Part shown: piece after piece, positions 53,574-63,399 of the stretch | Layout of the letters: every line of letters begins with the position of its first letter | Position numbering within the stretch: the stretch's first letter is position 1 | NCBI GenBank assembly: GCA_021030905.1 | Contig: JAGFMI010000008.1 | Span: forward strand, 1,364,001 to 1,428,000 | Source: Pyrenula massariospora | Taxonomy: Eukaryota; Ascomycota; Eurotiomycetes; Pyrenulales; Pyrenulaceae | Direction of reading: 5' to 3' | DNA length: 64,000 nucleotides | Made by a program: the position numbers and the translations under genes | Notes under the pieces: model-generated | Seen by the model: the letters and a program-made list of their open reading frames with translations, nothing else | Told to the model about the DNA's origin: nothing | The model's database searches: none

Positions 53574-54986
53574 ATGTCTCTCGAAACGATTACCACAATC
53601 TCTCCATCCACCAACACTCCAGTCTTGAGTCGGAACGGTGTCTCATCACAAGATCTCAAAACGCTTCCATCGACCGCCCAGGATGCTTTTCGATCCTTTC
53701 GGTTCTCACATCCAAGTCTAGGTTCTCGGCAGGAAGTCGTTGCAAAAGCTTTACAATCACTCTCAAAAGAGACGGACGTCCTTGCGAAAGAGCTGACGGA
53801 GCAAATGGGTCGGCCGATCAGTTATACCGCAAAGGAAATACAAACAGCTCTCAAACGAGGAGAGTATCTAAACAGGATTGCCAGCGAAGTTTTGGCAGAA
53901 GATGTTCCAGGTGAGCAAGAGAAGGGCTTCCGACGCTACATTCGACGAGAGCCGGTGGGAGTGATTCTTGTGATATTCGCCTGGAACTATCCATACCTCA
54001 TCTTGGTCAACTCGCTACTCCCCGCCATACTTGCCGGAAATACTGTCATCCTGAAGCCTTCTCCCCAGACTCCTACAATAGTTGAACATATCTCACGTAT
54101 ATTTGTCGATGCAGGCCTCCCGCAGAACGTCATACAATATTTTCACTGTGGGTCAATCACTACCTTGGAGTCGATTGTACGAGATCCTTCTGTCGATCAC
54201 ATCTGTTTCACAGGGTCTGTGGCTGGTGGACTGGCAGTACAACGTGCTGCAAGCGACCGGATTGTCAATGTCGGGCTGGAATTAGGTGGCAAAGATCCAG
54301 CTTATGTCCGCGAAGACGTTGACCCTGCATGGGCGGCTGAGGAGGTCATTGATGGAGCTATCTTTAATAGTGGACAGAGTTGCTGCGCCATTGAACGTGT
54401 ATATGTTCATGAGAGCGTTTACGATTCCTTCATCACGTCGTGCCAGTCCATCTTATCAAATTACAAGCTGGGAGATCCCATGGACAAGGCGACTAATATT
54501 GGCCCTGTTATATCAAAAGTCGCAAAGGCGAACATCCTGGCCCAGATCGGGTCTGCGGTAGAAGCTGGAGCAAAGGACGAGACGCCGTTCAATAAAACAT
54601 TCGAAAATCCGCCGAGTGACGGCAACTATGTGAAGCCAACTCTATTGACACACGTTACACATGATATGGGCATCATGAAGGACGAAACATTTGGACCGGT
54701 GATACCGGTAATCAAGGTCAAGAATGACGATGAAGCCGTCAAGTTTATGAACGATAGCGAATTTGGACTAACCGCAAGCATTTGGACCAAGGATGTCGGC
54801 CAAGGCGAGAAAATAGCGGATAAGGTAGAAGCGGGTACTGTGTTTGTGAACCGCGCCGACTTTCCAAGTCCAGATCTCGCCTGGACTGGATGGAAGAACT
54901 CGGGGAAAGGAGTTACATTGAGCCGATTTGGCTTCGATCAATTCGTCAAACTGAAGAGCTTCCATCTCAAAGACTATCCAACATGA
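53574..54986 (+). CDS. NAD(P)-dependent aldehyde dehydrogenase
   Basis: One exon, 470 residues from MSLETITTISPST. The catalytic Glu is 236 in LELGGKDP and the nucleophile Cys270 in FNSGQSCCAIERV. Cofactor-binding IFAWNYPYLI, PSPQTP and FTGSVAGG are present. The ending carries TFGPVIPVIKV and NSGKGVTLSRFGFDQF. The short length and this motif set are like succinate-semialdehyde or broad-range aldehyde dehydrogenases (YneI-like group); the substrate cannot be fixed. An in-frame ATG at 53406 would add 56 residues that do not resemble the family. A pyrimidine-rich tandem-repeat block begins about 30 bp after the stop. Confidence 0.93.
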   Translation: MSLETITTISPSTNTPVLSRNGVSSQDLKTLPSTAQDAFRSFRFSHPSLGSRQEVVAKALQSLSKETDVLAKELTEQMGRPISYTAKEIQTALKRGEYLNRIASEVLAEDVPGEQEKGFRRYIRREPVGVILVIFAWNYPYLILVNSLLPAILAGNTVILKPSPQTPTIVEHISRIFVDAGLPQNVIQYFHCGSITTLESIVRDPSVDHICFTGSVAGGLAVQRAASDRIVNVGLELGGKDPAYVREDVDPAWAAEEVIDGAIFNSGQSCCAIERVYVHESVYDSFITSCQSILSNYKLGDPMDKATNIGPVISKVAKANILAQIGSAVEAGAKDETPFNKTFENPPSDGNYVKPTLLTHVTHDMGIMKDETFGPVIPVIKVKNDDEAVKFMNDSEFGLTASIWTKDVGQGEKIADKVEAGTVFVNRADFPSPDLAWTGWKNSGKGVTLSRFGFDQFVKLKSFHLKDYPT

Positions 54987-55011
54987 ACTTGGCGTACTAA
55001 GTCTAGTATCA

Positions 55012-55430
55012 CTCCCTACCTTGTCTACTCTAATGTCATTCCATATCATATCTACCCTAATGTCAGTCTCTACCGTACCTACTTTAGTGTCATGTTCTAT
55101 CTACTCTGATGTTACCACCTATTACTTCTACCCCAATGTCACTTCCTACCATATCCACCTCAATCTTACTCCATGTCTACCCCGATTTTACTTCTTGCCT
55201 ACTCCAATCTTACTTCTTGCCTGCTTTAATCTTACTTCTTGCCTGCTCCAATCTCACTTTCTCTCTACTCTAACGTGACTTCTCAACCTAAGTCCACCGT
55301 GACTCCCCCAACCTAGGTGTCACGTGACTTTCCATCCTGCTCAACGTCACTTCCTACTATCTCTACCCACCCAACGTTACTTCTTACCATATCTACATCC
55401 TACCATCCCTCCTACTTTCCCCTCCAACTC
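55012..55430. repeat. Degenerate pyrimidine-rich tandem repeat (~22 bp period)
   Basis: Many imperfect units of the type CTACTCTAATGTCACTTC. At 55180-55262 the unit sharpens to 22 bp, CTTACTTCTTGCCTGCTCCA plus AT, three near-perfect copies. The plus strand is strongly C/T. Confidence 0.75.
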
Positions 55431-56012
55431 GTCTCTTGCCTGAGTCTCTGTACAGATCAATGCGATTACCAGAAATGAATAGCTTCAAGGAATTCGATCA
55501 ACAGTCTTACCATAGAATCCTTCCAAACCTAGCCCATTCGATTCTACGGCCCAACTCTCAGTCTGAAAGACTTCGTTCGTACCTCTCTACATCTTCCAGA
55601 CTGCCCCTGGGTCAAAACTCCAGCCACCACCTGAGCTTCGCAAAATCCTTCCTAAAGGAGATACCACCCTTTCCAACCTTCTGCGGGGAGATTTTTGTTT
55701 TCACTAAGGCCCGCGATCGATACCAGTCACATGATTAACGCTCATTCCTATCTACATCTTCCACCTACATTCTTCATAGTGTTTGGTTCGATCATTCACG
55801 CATCATTTGTTACGCGCAATCAGTTGGTGGGTGCACCATTTGAATCTTCTACCTGTACTTATATGTCAAGTCTTGGAATTATTTACTTGGTCTAGTCTCT
55901 GTCTACTATTGACGATTTGTTTCTATGATGAATTATGTGGAAAGCAGGATAGTAGTTGTGGAGACGATTAGGTATGATGGAGGAGAAATTGTATAGGCAT
56001 GGCGGAGGAGTC

Positions 56013-56232
56013 GTGCTGGCGGTGGTGCAAAAAGCGGTGTCGGCGGTGATGCAGAAGATGATGTCGGCAACGATGTTAAAGACGGTGTCGGCAGTCATTT
56101 TCAAGATGGTGTCGGCGGCGATGTTCAAAGGTGGTGTCGACATTTATGTTGAAGATGGCTTCGGCGGTCATGCTGAAAGCTCTTTGGTGGTCGTGCTGAA
56201 CGCGGTGTCGAAGATCATGCCGAAAGCATTGG
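56013..56232. repeat. 24-bp minisatellite (about 9 copies)
   Basis: Unit close to TCGGCGGTGATGTTGAAGAT plus GGTG, repeated about nine times with base changes. Because 24 is a multiple of three, it is open on both strands and encodes an 8-residue repeat in either direction; I do not take either as a real gene. Confidence 0.75.
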
Positions 56233-56729
56233 GGAGATAGTGATGCAGGAGGGGGTGTCGACGGTTAGGCTTGGGCCGCTCGTCTCCCATCAGCTCCATT
56301 GTGCCCCTAACCTGCATTCTTCAATTCCGCCACTACGACAATCCGATCGAACGCTGTGCCCGTCTCTCCACCTGTCTCTATGCTCTCATGACTTTCCTCC
56401 AGCATAAACCTGTTCTCTTCAGCCACCAAATTCAACCGGCCTGCAGTCCGCACTGCCCATCTCTATCGACGAGCAGGCCCGAAACGCCTCGTTCTCCCAC
56501 TACCTCTCCGTCCGTCAACCACGACCTTTATCCCTCTCCAGCCGAGTTTCAATCAATCACTCCGAAAATACTGCGGCGGTAGGGAGCTCGACAAAATCAT
56601 ATCCCTATTTACGACTTGGAAACTTTGCCGACGATCAGATTCGCGAGTCCCGTCGATTAAAAGTATTGATGAAGGAGTCGGACTATACTAGGGACAGATG
56701 TAGCTGAAAGGCCAGTCGACCGTCATGAC

Positions 56730-57028
56730 AACCCCAACTTCCACCCGAAAATGACCTCTTACAGTACGCCGACATATCTCCACCGCTCCGTATTCTCCAT
56801 CAAGACCTGCTCGTGAGAACACTACTGCTACCGCTACGACCTTAATTCTCCACCCTACACTTGCCTCCTACATCACTCCGCCACATCTCCTCCGGTCTGG
56901 CTTTCTGCTCAATCAAAACTTCCTCGCAAGGACATCACTGCCGCCCATACCACCTCAATTTCCACTTGAAACGCACTCTATACATTACGCCGCCACGTCT
57001 CGTCCGATCCGTCTTCTCCTCCAATCTG
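56730..57028. repeat. Degenerate ~112-bp tandem repeat (2.7 copies)
   Basis: Three successive segments starting near 56730, 56839 and 56952 share, in order, ACTTCCAC/ATTCTCCAC/ATTTCCAC, then CCGACATATCTCC / CCGCCACATCTCC / CCGCCACGTCTCG, and ATTCTCCATCAAGACC / TGCTCAATCAAAACTTCC in the first two. Plus strand is C/T rich. Confidence 0.6.
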
Positions 57029-57219
57029 CCCTCTCCTCTGATTTGTACTGTTCGAGATAGATGTACAACCCAAGAGAGTGTAACGGTAGTAGATGAGGTC
57101 GGAGAAGAAGCCCGGAGTATGGTTTGGATGCTGTGTGCATCGACCGCTGGCAGCCTGAATAGGGGATGTCTAAGCAGGAGCATGCTATACTCGACGAATC
57201 CCACAAGACCGAATTGAAA

Positions 57220-57603
57220 CCTTTTCCCCGATACTATCTGGCTCGAGGTGTGCCATGATGAGAGCTGGTAATGTGCTTGGGAATCATTGAAAAGGTAGCC
57301 AGCGTACACCAACTTGATTTGGATCTTGATCTGACCATCCTTGGATCTGTCCAACATAGCCAATCGGTTGTTCCAGCAGAGCCTATCGCTTTCTGAATCA
57401 ATCATTTTCACAGCCACTGGCGCGTTGACCTTGAAAATCAATGACACCTCCGCCTCTCCATAACACTTGACCACAACAATCACCTAGTTCAGATGCACAT
57501 TTCGAAATAATCACGCATAAGCGGTCCCACAAGTGGCATTCCGACTTCCAATTCCCGCTCGGTATCTTCGTCACCCAAGTCGGACTCACGAGATACCATT
57601 ACA
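57220..57603 (-). pseudogene. Broken coding-like frame, unknown family
   Basis: From an ATG at 57598 a frame reads MVSRESDLGDEDTERELEVG and stops after FEMCI (57489); from 57483 another frame continues with VKCYGEAEVSLIFKVNAP, DGQIKIQIKLVYAGYLF and HYQLSSWHTSS. The two look like one protein interrupted by a shift or stop over about 10 bases. No family recognised. Confidence 0.3.
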
Positions 57604-58507
57604 AGGCTCTCTTACAATGTCTGGGAACACTTAAATCACTAGAAGAGATCTCTGACCTTCCACAGACCTAGCGTACTCTGATTCAAAGATTGCGCACACA
57701 ACTATCGCTCATGCCGCTCATCAGATCCAGAATTAAAGTCACCTCAGAAAAGTAAGCAACGCTAGAGCCTAGCGGAAGTCGACGTAGACCCTTTTGCCGA
57801 TGCTCACCTCACATGGCTCTACCCCTTTGATGTCCCAGCTGCCGGCTCTTCAAGATGATTCAAAGGAAGTCCGCCATCATCCATCAGGTCCGTATTCTAT
57901 AGCAATACAGGCGCTGGTTGTGCTGTGGCAACAGAAGTTATAGGGTCATCCTTGTCTTGTTGTAAATGGCATGATGAAATCATATTCCAAAATTTCGCCG
58001 GCATCTTCTTCAGCTTGAAGGACACGATGGGGTAGAATTCGGGCAGAGCCGTGTTGAGCTGGAGGAGGTGGTGGAGACCGGGGGCGTTGTCGCTTAACGT
58101 GCTTGGAGAGACCGGGCTGCGGGCTGAGATGAAGCTGCTTTGAAGTGGTGGGGAGGCGTGGGAGGGATGATGCTGGAAGCATTCTAAATTCTTAGTCCTC
58201 TAGACTGAATGGAAAGGATATGGTGTAAGGCGTTACTATCTTTTGATCCGCGTGTAGTGTAGCAGATGCCGATTTTGGCCGCAGGGCTTGGCGTCTAAAC
58301 TTTTCCCCTTTCGAGAAACAGCTGAACTCGCCCATACCCACAGATTATGTCTTCAGAACCTTCCAAGACGTAGATAAAACCTGTTCTCAACCCTCGATAC
58401 GATTCGCGGCCGAGGCTCTTCACGCCATGGTCTACCTCGACCGCAGGCTCCGCTGACTGCGGTGATTTCGGTGCAATTGAATATCACGATTTGGGCCTGC
58501 ATCGATC

Positions 58508-59625
58508 ATGAGCAACATTGAACAGTCACTCAGCATTCTCTTGCCAACTTTGAACGAGTCTTTCCCCGCGGAACTTGTCACTCTTTCGACTTCTCTGCTT
58601 GCGCAATCCCGAACACGGGCAAGCCTTCTCAAGCCAGAGGAAGAAATAGCACGACCCTACGCTTGTGCAGAAATAGCATGCAAGAGGTAAAGGGACCCGT
58701 TGTGGATCATACCAAGGAAATCTTGGGACTGACAGAACTCAGACTCAAAATCGTTCTTAAGCTTCCCACTCTCGCTGGCCGTCCTCCCTGTGCGCCTCGT
58801 GTCTACAAAAAGTTGCATGCATTCCTCGACCGTGCTTTGCCCCCTAGACCCCTAAAAAAGCCTACAAACAATCACTCGAGAGGTGCACGCAGTCCTCAGT
58901 CCTCTACGACATCTAAAAATGGTCCATCTACACCGGTACGGCCGGCCTCTAATGGAACGAAGAGAAAGCTATTTGTGGGTGAGATTCAACACAGCGACGA
59001 GCATGCATCTAGCAAAGACGTGCCGGCTTTCGTGATGCCTATAATACGAGAACTGTGCGCTGCGTTCAACGTCAAGCAGTTGATCCCGCACATCTTCACG
59101 GGCTCGTCAATAGTCCTTGCGCTTTCCGGTCATTCTGACTTACAATCCGATGAGGAATCAAGGGTCAAAGTCTCCACAATTGTGGTGGCGCTATTTTTCT
59201 TGGTCCTCGCAAAAGCACGGGTGGGAACCTTTGACGAGACATCGTTCAATCGCCAGTCTGATAAGGCATTGCGAATTGCAAAGATCGCAACTTTGGCCGG
59301 TAAAGAGGGCATGGAGCATTGCATCGAGCAGATCACCAAGCAAGGCTGGGCTGAGGGTCAAGAGTGGTGGAACAACATACCAGCGGGTATTACTGAAGGA
59401 CAAGTTGACGAAGACTCAAGCGAAGACGAAGATTATACGATGACTGCCAAACGGCACAGACGAGCGGATGTTGTGGAAGAGGAGGATGATGTTTTGCGTC
59501 CTGGGCTAGGCACAATGGTTCAAGAGGAAAATTATTGGCTGAGTGAGGATAAGCGACATGATTATGATATCTGGAAGGACAAGATACTGGCTGATGTGAG
59601 GATAGTGGAGGTTGACAAGTCATGA
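58508..59625 (+). CDS. ORC6: Origin recognition complex subunit 6
   Basis: Two exons, 58508-58686 and 58743-59625, 56-nt intron, 353 residues. It starts MSNIEQSLSILLPTLNE with the N-terminal TFIIB-like cyclin fold; the junction gives AEIACKRLKIVLKLPTLAGR, with the conserved CKRLK...LP pattern, and PPCAPRVYKKLHAFLDRAL. A second helical domain starts near residue 165 (PAFVMPIIRELCAAFNVK), and the C-terminus is acidic (DEDSSEDEDYTM) and ends in WKDKILADVRIVE. Orc6 is the smallest ORC subunit and helps load the MCM helicase. It is convergent with the kinase gene; the stops are only 26 bp apart. Confidence 0.9.
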
Positions 59626-59651
59626 GGGCGTATCGACCGCTCGCCACTGTA

Positions 59652-60808
59652 TCAAAATAAAGCTCCAAGAAGATGAGATGCCCAAAAAGATCTGTCCTTC
59701 CTGTGCGCCGCTAGAATACAGTCGACACCGTGTCGCACGCATTCTTCCATTCGTTTCTCTCCGCAGTCTATCCAGGACTGTGTAAATGGCGGCCAGACAA
59801 CTAAATGCACTCCAAAGCTCAAAGCCACACGAAAGCGCACCTCTTCTCTCAAGTCAGAGAGCTTATACGTGGAAAGAAACCCTTTTATCATCTCCAAGGC
59901 CTCCGAACGTGACCAGAAATGGTAAAGCAAGAATAGTTCAGCAAGCATCTGGCCTAGGTCCGCAGACGGCAAAGAAACATGCGTGAGCTCGAAGTCAGTA
60001 ACGTATACCAACCAATTTGTTGATGTCTTACTGTCCGGAGGTGACACCAAAAGATTTCCACACCAGAAGTCACCGTGAATGGTGCCAATCTCTGGTCCTT
60101 CAGGCTCCGAAAATGCTGTGATCGCTGGCATATCGGCCTTGATCTTTTCGTGCAATTCTGGATACCTGCTCAACGAGATTTCCAATCGACCTTGATTGAT
60201 AGCGTGCTTCACAAGGACGTGGTTGTTTTCCCGGAGTGTATTTCGAAGGCTCGCCTTTGCTGGTGACCTTCCCCATTCATGGAAATGGTTTGTCCAGATC
60301 TTTGAGATGGTCAACTTAAATGTCTGCAGATCCGAAAGATCATGGAGAGGGTTTGGAATGTAATTGTTGCGTTGATTCTGTAACTTACTCCCAGTGCCTG
60401 TCCTAGCTCTAAGCCGGTATGAGGGTTAATCGTCTCCTTCGATAGGTACGATTTCAAGTCGACTGCCTTGACATCTTCAACAATCTCGATGTGACTGTCC
60501 GCTAGGTAAGATAGGAGCTTCGGCGTTCTAACAACCGTCGTGCCATGTGTGATGGAGGGTAAATCTTTTTGCAGTGTGTCAAGCAGTAGCTGTTCGTCGC
60601 AGGCTCTCGTAGCCGGTAATGACCACCCTTGACCGGATATATCCTCTGCATGCTTGATGATAACCAACTTTCCATCGATATCCAGCTTCGCTCTACAAGT
60701 CAAATTCGCGTTACCTCCAGAAAGGGTCTCAAGCTCCGAGCAGGCCCATCGGGGGTATTCCTGGGCAAGATGTCGACGAAGATCCTCAGCTGAGCGTAAT
60801 GGAGACAT
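59652..60808 (-). CDS. Aminoglycoside-phosphotransferase-fold kinase
   Basis: Two exons, 60389-60808 and 59652-60323, 65-nt intron, 363 residues. Start is the ATG at 60808 (MSPLRSAEDLRRHL). The N-lobe has a Gly-rich turn LSGGNANLTCRAKLD and the lysine strand KLVIIKHAE. The catalytic loop IHGDFWCGNLLV has Asp225 and Asn230; the metal Asp is 250 in VTDFELTH. These fit the APH/choline-kinase fold, with methylthioribose kinase as the nearest named relative. Fungi have many such proteins with unknown small-molecule substrates. No transmembrane or targeting signal is seen. Confidence 0.88.
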
Positions 60809-61578
60809 CGGAATCACCGAGAGATTGATACGAGATGTAGAGAGGGAAAGTCGAGTTAAAGCTGGTGGAGGCTGTACTGAGTAGATCTTCTAAAGCAATA
60901 GGTATCGCCTGTACTGTTGAGGTGACTCCTTGAGGGTGTCCAAAGGTGCAATGGGTGAGCTAGAGCATCGTTTGTATAGTATCTGCGCTCTAGGTTATAT
61001 TTGCCAACGGTGACTCCCTGGTGGCCGCAAGTAGGGCTGACTCATTGGGATGCAGCGGGACCACGTAGATGGCTTGACCTATTTCCGCCCTCCGATGATC
61101 AGGTTGCGTACGGTCTCTAGAGATGTATGTTAAACATTGCTTATGCCAAGCCTAGCGTACTTAAAGATTCTGTGAGTCATCACGACCACATGCACTAGCA
61201 TCTATCCTCCGCGTCAGAGATCATCCCAGTCGATCCTAGGCGCTTTTTCCATTCCGGGATACCAGCCAAGTTTCAATATAAGCAAATGATATTGATTCAG
61301 TCGCAGTCTTCTCACAACAAACCGGCTCGCCTCTCTTTGAAGCAGCGGGTAGATCGAGGTTGATGAAACATTGTGAAAGGTGTACAGAATTAATCGACGA
61401 AGTTTTGTTATCTGATAGAATTGCTTATATCGAGTCATGACCAATAGCGATACAGGTGACCTGCAGCAGTTCCGTGGATGAGCCTGTCCAATCTCCTACA
61501 CGCGCATCCGTTTCGATATAAGTTTCTCCTCTGAAGCTTCACTACATAAACCCTGAGCAGCGAGCTGGTGAATCGTTG
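60809..61578. other. Gene-poor interval with orphan frame
   Basis: 770 bp. On minus, 61214-61438 is open from an ATG and ends LGWYPGMEKAPRIDWDDL, which looks like a real protein C-terminus, but no linked exon or family was found. Confidence 0.35.
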
Positions 61579-61878
61579 CTACTGTCTCTCGAAGTTACTT
61601 CTGACCCTTACGGCTTGATTCGTGACGATCTGATGGCTTGCAGATTTGATGTACGTAAACTCGTTAACATCGACAATATAGGTCTCTAAGCCTTGCTCTA
61701 CTAAAACTTCTCTCGTTCCTGATTCTTTCCACCTCGTATCTCGAAAAACTGTGTTCTGCTTCTTGAGCTTTGCGAAGCGAACAAAATTCTCTATTTCTGG
61801 TCTGGTGTCGGAACAATCAGCGGCATTTATTTCCTCATTGAATATCCGCAATGAACTTCCAACCTGGCTAGGCAACAT
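61579..61878 (-). CDS. Hypothetical ORF (99 aa)
   Basis: Starts with ATG at 61878 (MLPSQVGSSLRIFNEEIN) and runs through ENFVRFAKLKKQNTVF and YIVDVNEFTYIKSASHQ. Composition is protein-like but no domain is recognised. It lies head to head with the truncated kinase-like ORF, 14 bp apart, and could be part of a decayed gene together with the frame at 61214-61438. Confidence 0.25.
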   Translation of the reverse strand: MLPSQVGSSLRIFNEEINAADCSDTRPEIENFVRFAKLKKQNTVFRDTRWKESGTREVLVEQGLETYIVDVNEFTYIKSASHQIVTNQAVRVRSNFERQ

Positions 61879-61892
61879 TTGACGCGCTTGGC

Positions 61893-62465
61893 ATGATTTT
61901 TCGCGTACCTGGACATAAACATGGCTCTTACCGCATCTTCGTCGCGTCGTCGGTCAAGTACCTCGCTTTTCTTACATCGCGACATCTCGTCCTAGATCTT
62001 CCGCGTCACAAATTATCAGCCAACGATGTCCCTGACGGGTCATGGAACGTCGCTTTCCTTCACGGAGACACCAAAAGCAGCGATTTCACCCTAGGGGACA
62101 CTGAGACGAGAAAGATGCGGACCGCAGAGCCGTGGCACCGTGCAACCGTAGACTGGATGTCTCTTGGCAGACGACTCTTGCATGGATGCTTAGGTTTGCA
62201 GGTTGTAGAACAAGTTCTGTCGTTGGTCGAGTGTGACAACTCCACTGGGTTTGGCAATGTCGAAGTCATAGTAATTCACAAAAGGTTTCCTGAAGATATC
62301 CACGGCACTGCTTATGAGACCGAAGCTCATACCAGTCTCAACGGCAAAAGCATCGCTCCTAGATTTCTTGCACGTGTGACAGAGAACGGGGACTGGATAA
62401 TTCCAAATTTGGTAGTAAAGACCCCTAGCCGAGTGTTGATTCTGCGAGACTTACCCGCCTCTTAA
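61893..62465 (+). pseudogene. Truncated kinase-like protein (fungal protein-kinase-like family), C-lobe missing
   Basis: 190 codons from ATG. The first two thirds match the N-terminal layout of a large fungal family of kinase-like proteins: DGSWNVAFLHGD, then a Trp-His segment EPWHRATVDWMSL, then KRFPEDIHGTAYETEAHTSL and the marker IAPRFLARVTENG, where functional relatives have (I/G)GP(R/K)FLGHLTE.GRVIGF. After that the frame diverges and stops at 62465; the HGDxxxxN catalytic loop is absent downstream. The lysine strand is also altered. I take it as a degenerate, truncated copy. Confidence 0.5.
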
Positions 62466-63399
62466 CAGATTCTCGTCAACCTCCCGACTGACAAATGTAT
62501 CGCGAAGGCCTCTGCTTGACCTCCTCGACTGCCATAATGTGAACTGTGGTGCGATTTTACGCGGCCCTAGTAGCCGGATACTAGATGCTTCGAAAGCAAG
62601 AAGTTCTTCGCGTGCAAATATACATTCGCGGCTCGACGTACTGAAAGCGAATTTAAGGAGATTATGCCGGCTTTAAATATTAATTCAAATACTATAGTAT
62701 CAGACGGAAAGCGAAACTTACAAGCATATGACTGCGCTGCCTTAAGAGTTGTCTATGGAGAAAAAGGTTCACGGACCCGTACGGAGTCTTGCATAATGTA
62801 AATCCATCCATTATGTAGATATTTATCTTTGTAATTTGTGCAGGTAGGATTGACTTCCGGAAAGAAAAAAGTTTCCCATGTCTGAATTTAAATTCCTTGA
62901 AGCGTATATTAAAGCTAACATAGCAATGTGCAATCATTGATCTGGAGTGCTCTGCATGGGAGTTTAGCGTTGGCAGCCAAACATTTCATTTCTCATACCC
63001 ACGGTCGGCTATTGGTAGAGCTCCTGTTCGGTCATTTCGGCTACGAACATGTCCATAGCAAGTCAATGAGTTTGACGTTTCCTACCGCTGATACCTACGC
63101 TATTTCATTATTCTATTCTGTGAAGCTATCGACGTTTATCATAAGGCGTACTAACCTTGCCATGTCGCGAACCTCAAAATAGTGTCGTCTTGAGCTTTAT
63201 AGAAATCTGCCGCCTTTTGCATTTTTCGTGGAGGTGCTTTTCCCTCTCTTCTAGATAACTGCGGACAACTCAACGTGTCCTATGTCTTCGATCCCAAAGC
63301 TCATCGGAATGGCATAATTTTCCTGACAAGATCTAGAATGAACTAACATTGATATTGCCATTGGTTCGATGTTACAGCATCGGCTCTTGTCGGCAAGTA
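62466..63399. other. Gene-poor, AT-rich interval
   Basis: Particularly AT rich at 62640-62930. Short frames only; nothing supported. Confidence 0.45.

Larger units (their letters stand above)
54987..58507. other. Repeat-rich, gene-poor interval (3.5 kb)
   Basis: Contains three different tandem-repeat blocks (55012-55430, 56013-56232, 56730-57028), long C/T-rich plus-strand stretches, and a broken minus-strand frame (57220-57603). A 78-codon minus frame at 57946-58182 starts with ATG (MLPASSLPRLPTTSKQLHLS) and ends acidic; it could be a small mitochondrial protein but has no other support. Confidence 0.55.

Noticed and set aside
55956-56240. 94-codon ORF across the 24-bp repeat
   Set aside because: Openness is explained by a repeat length divisible by three; the opposite strand is equally open.
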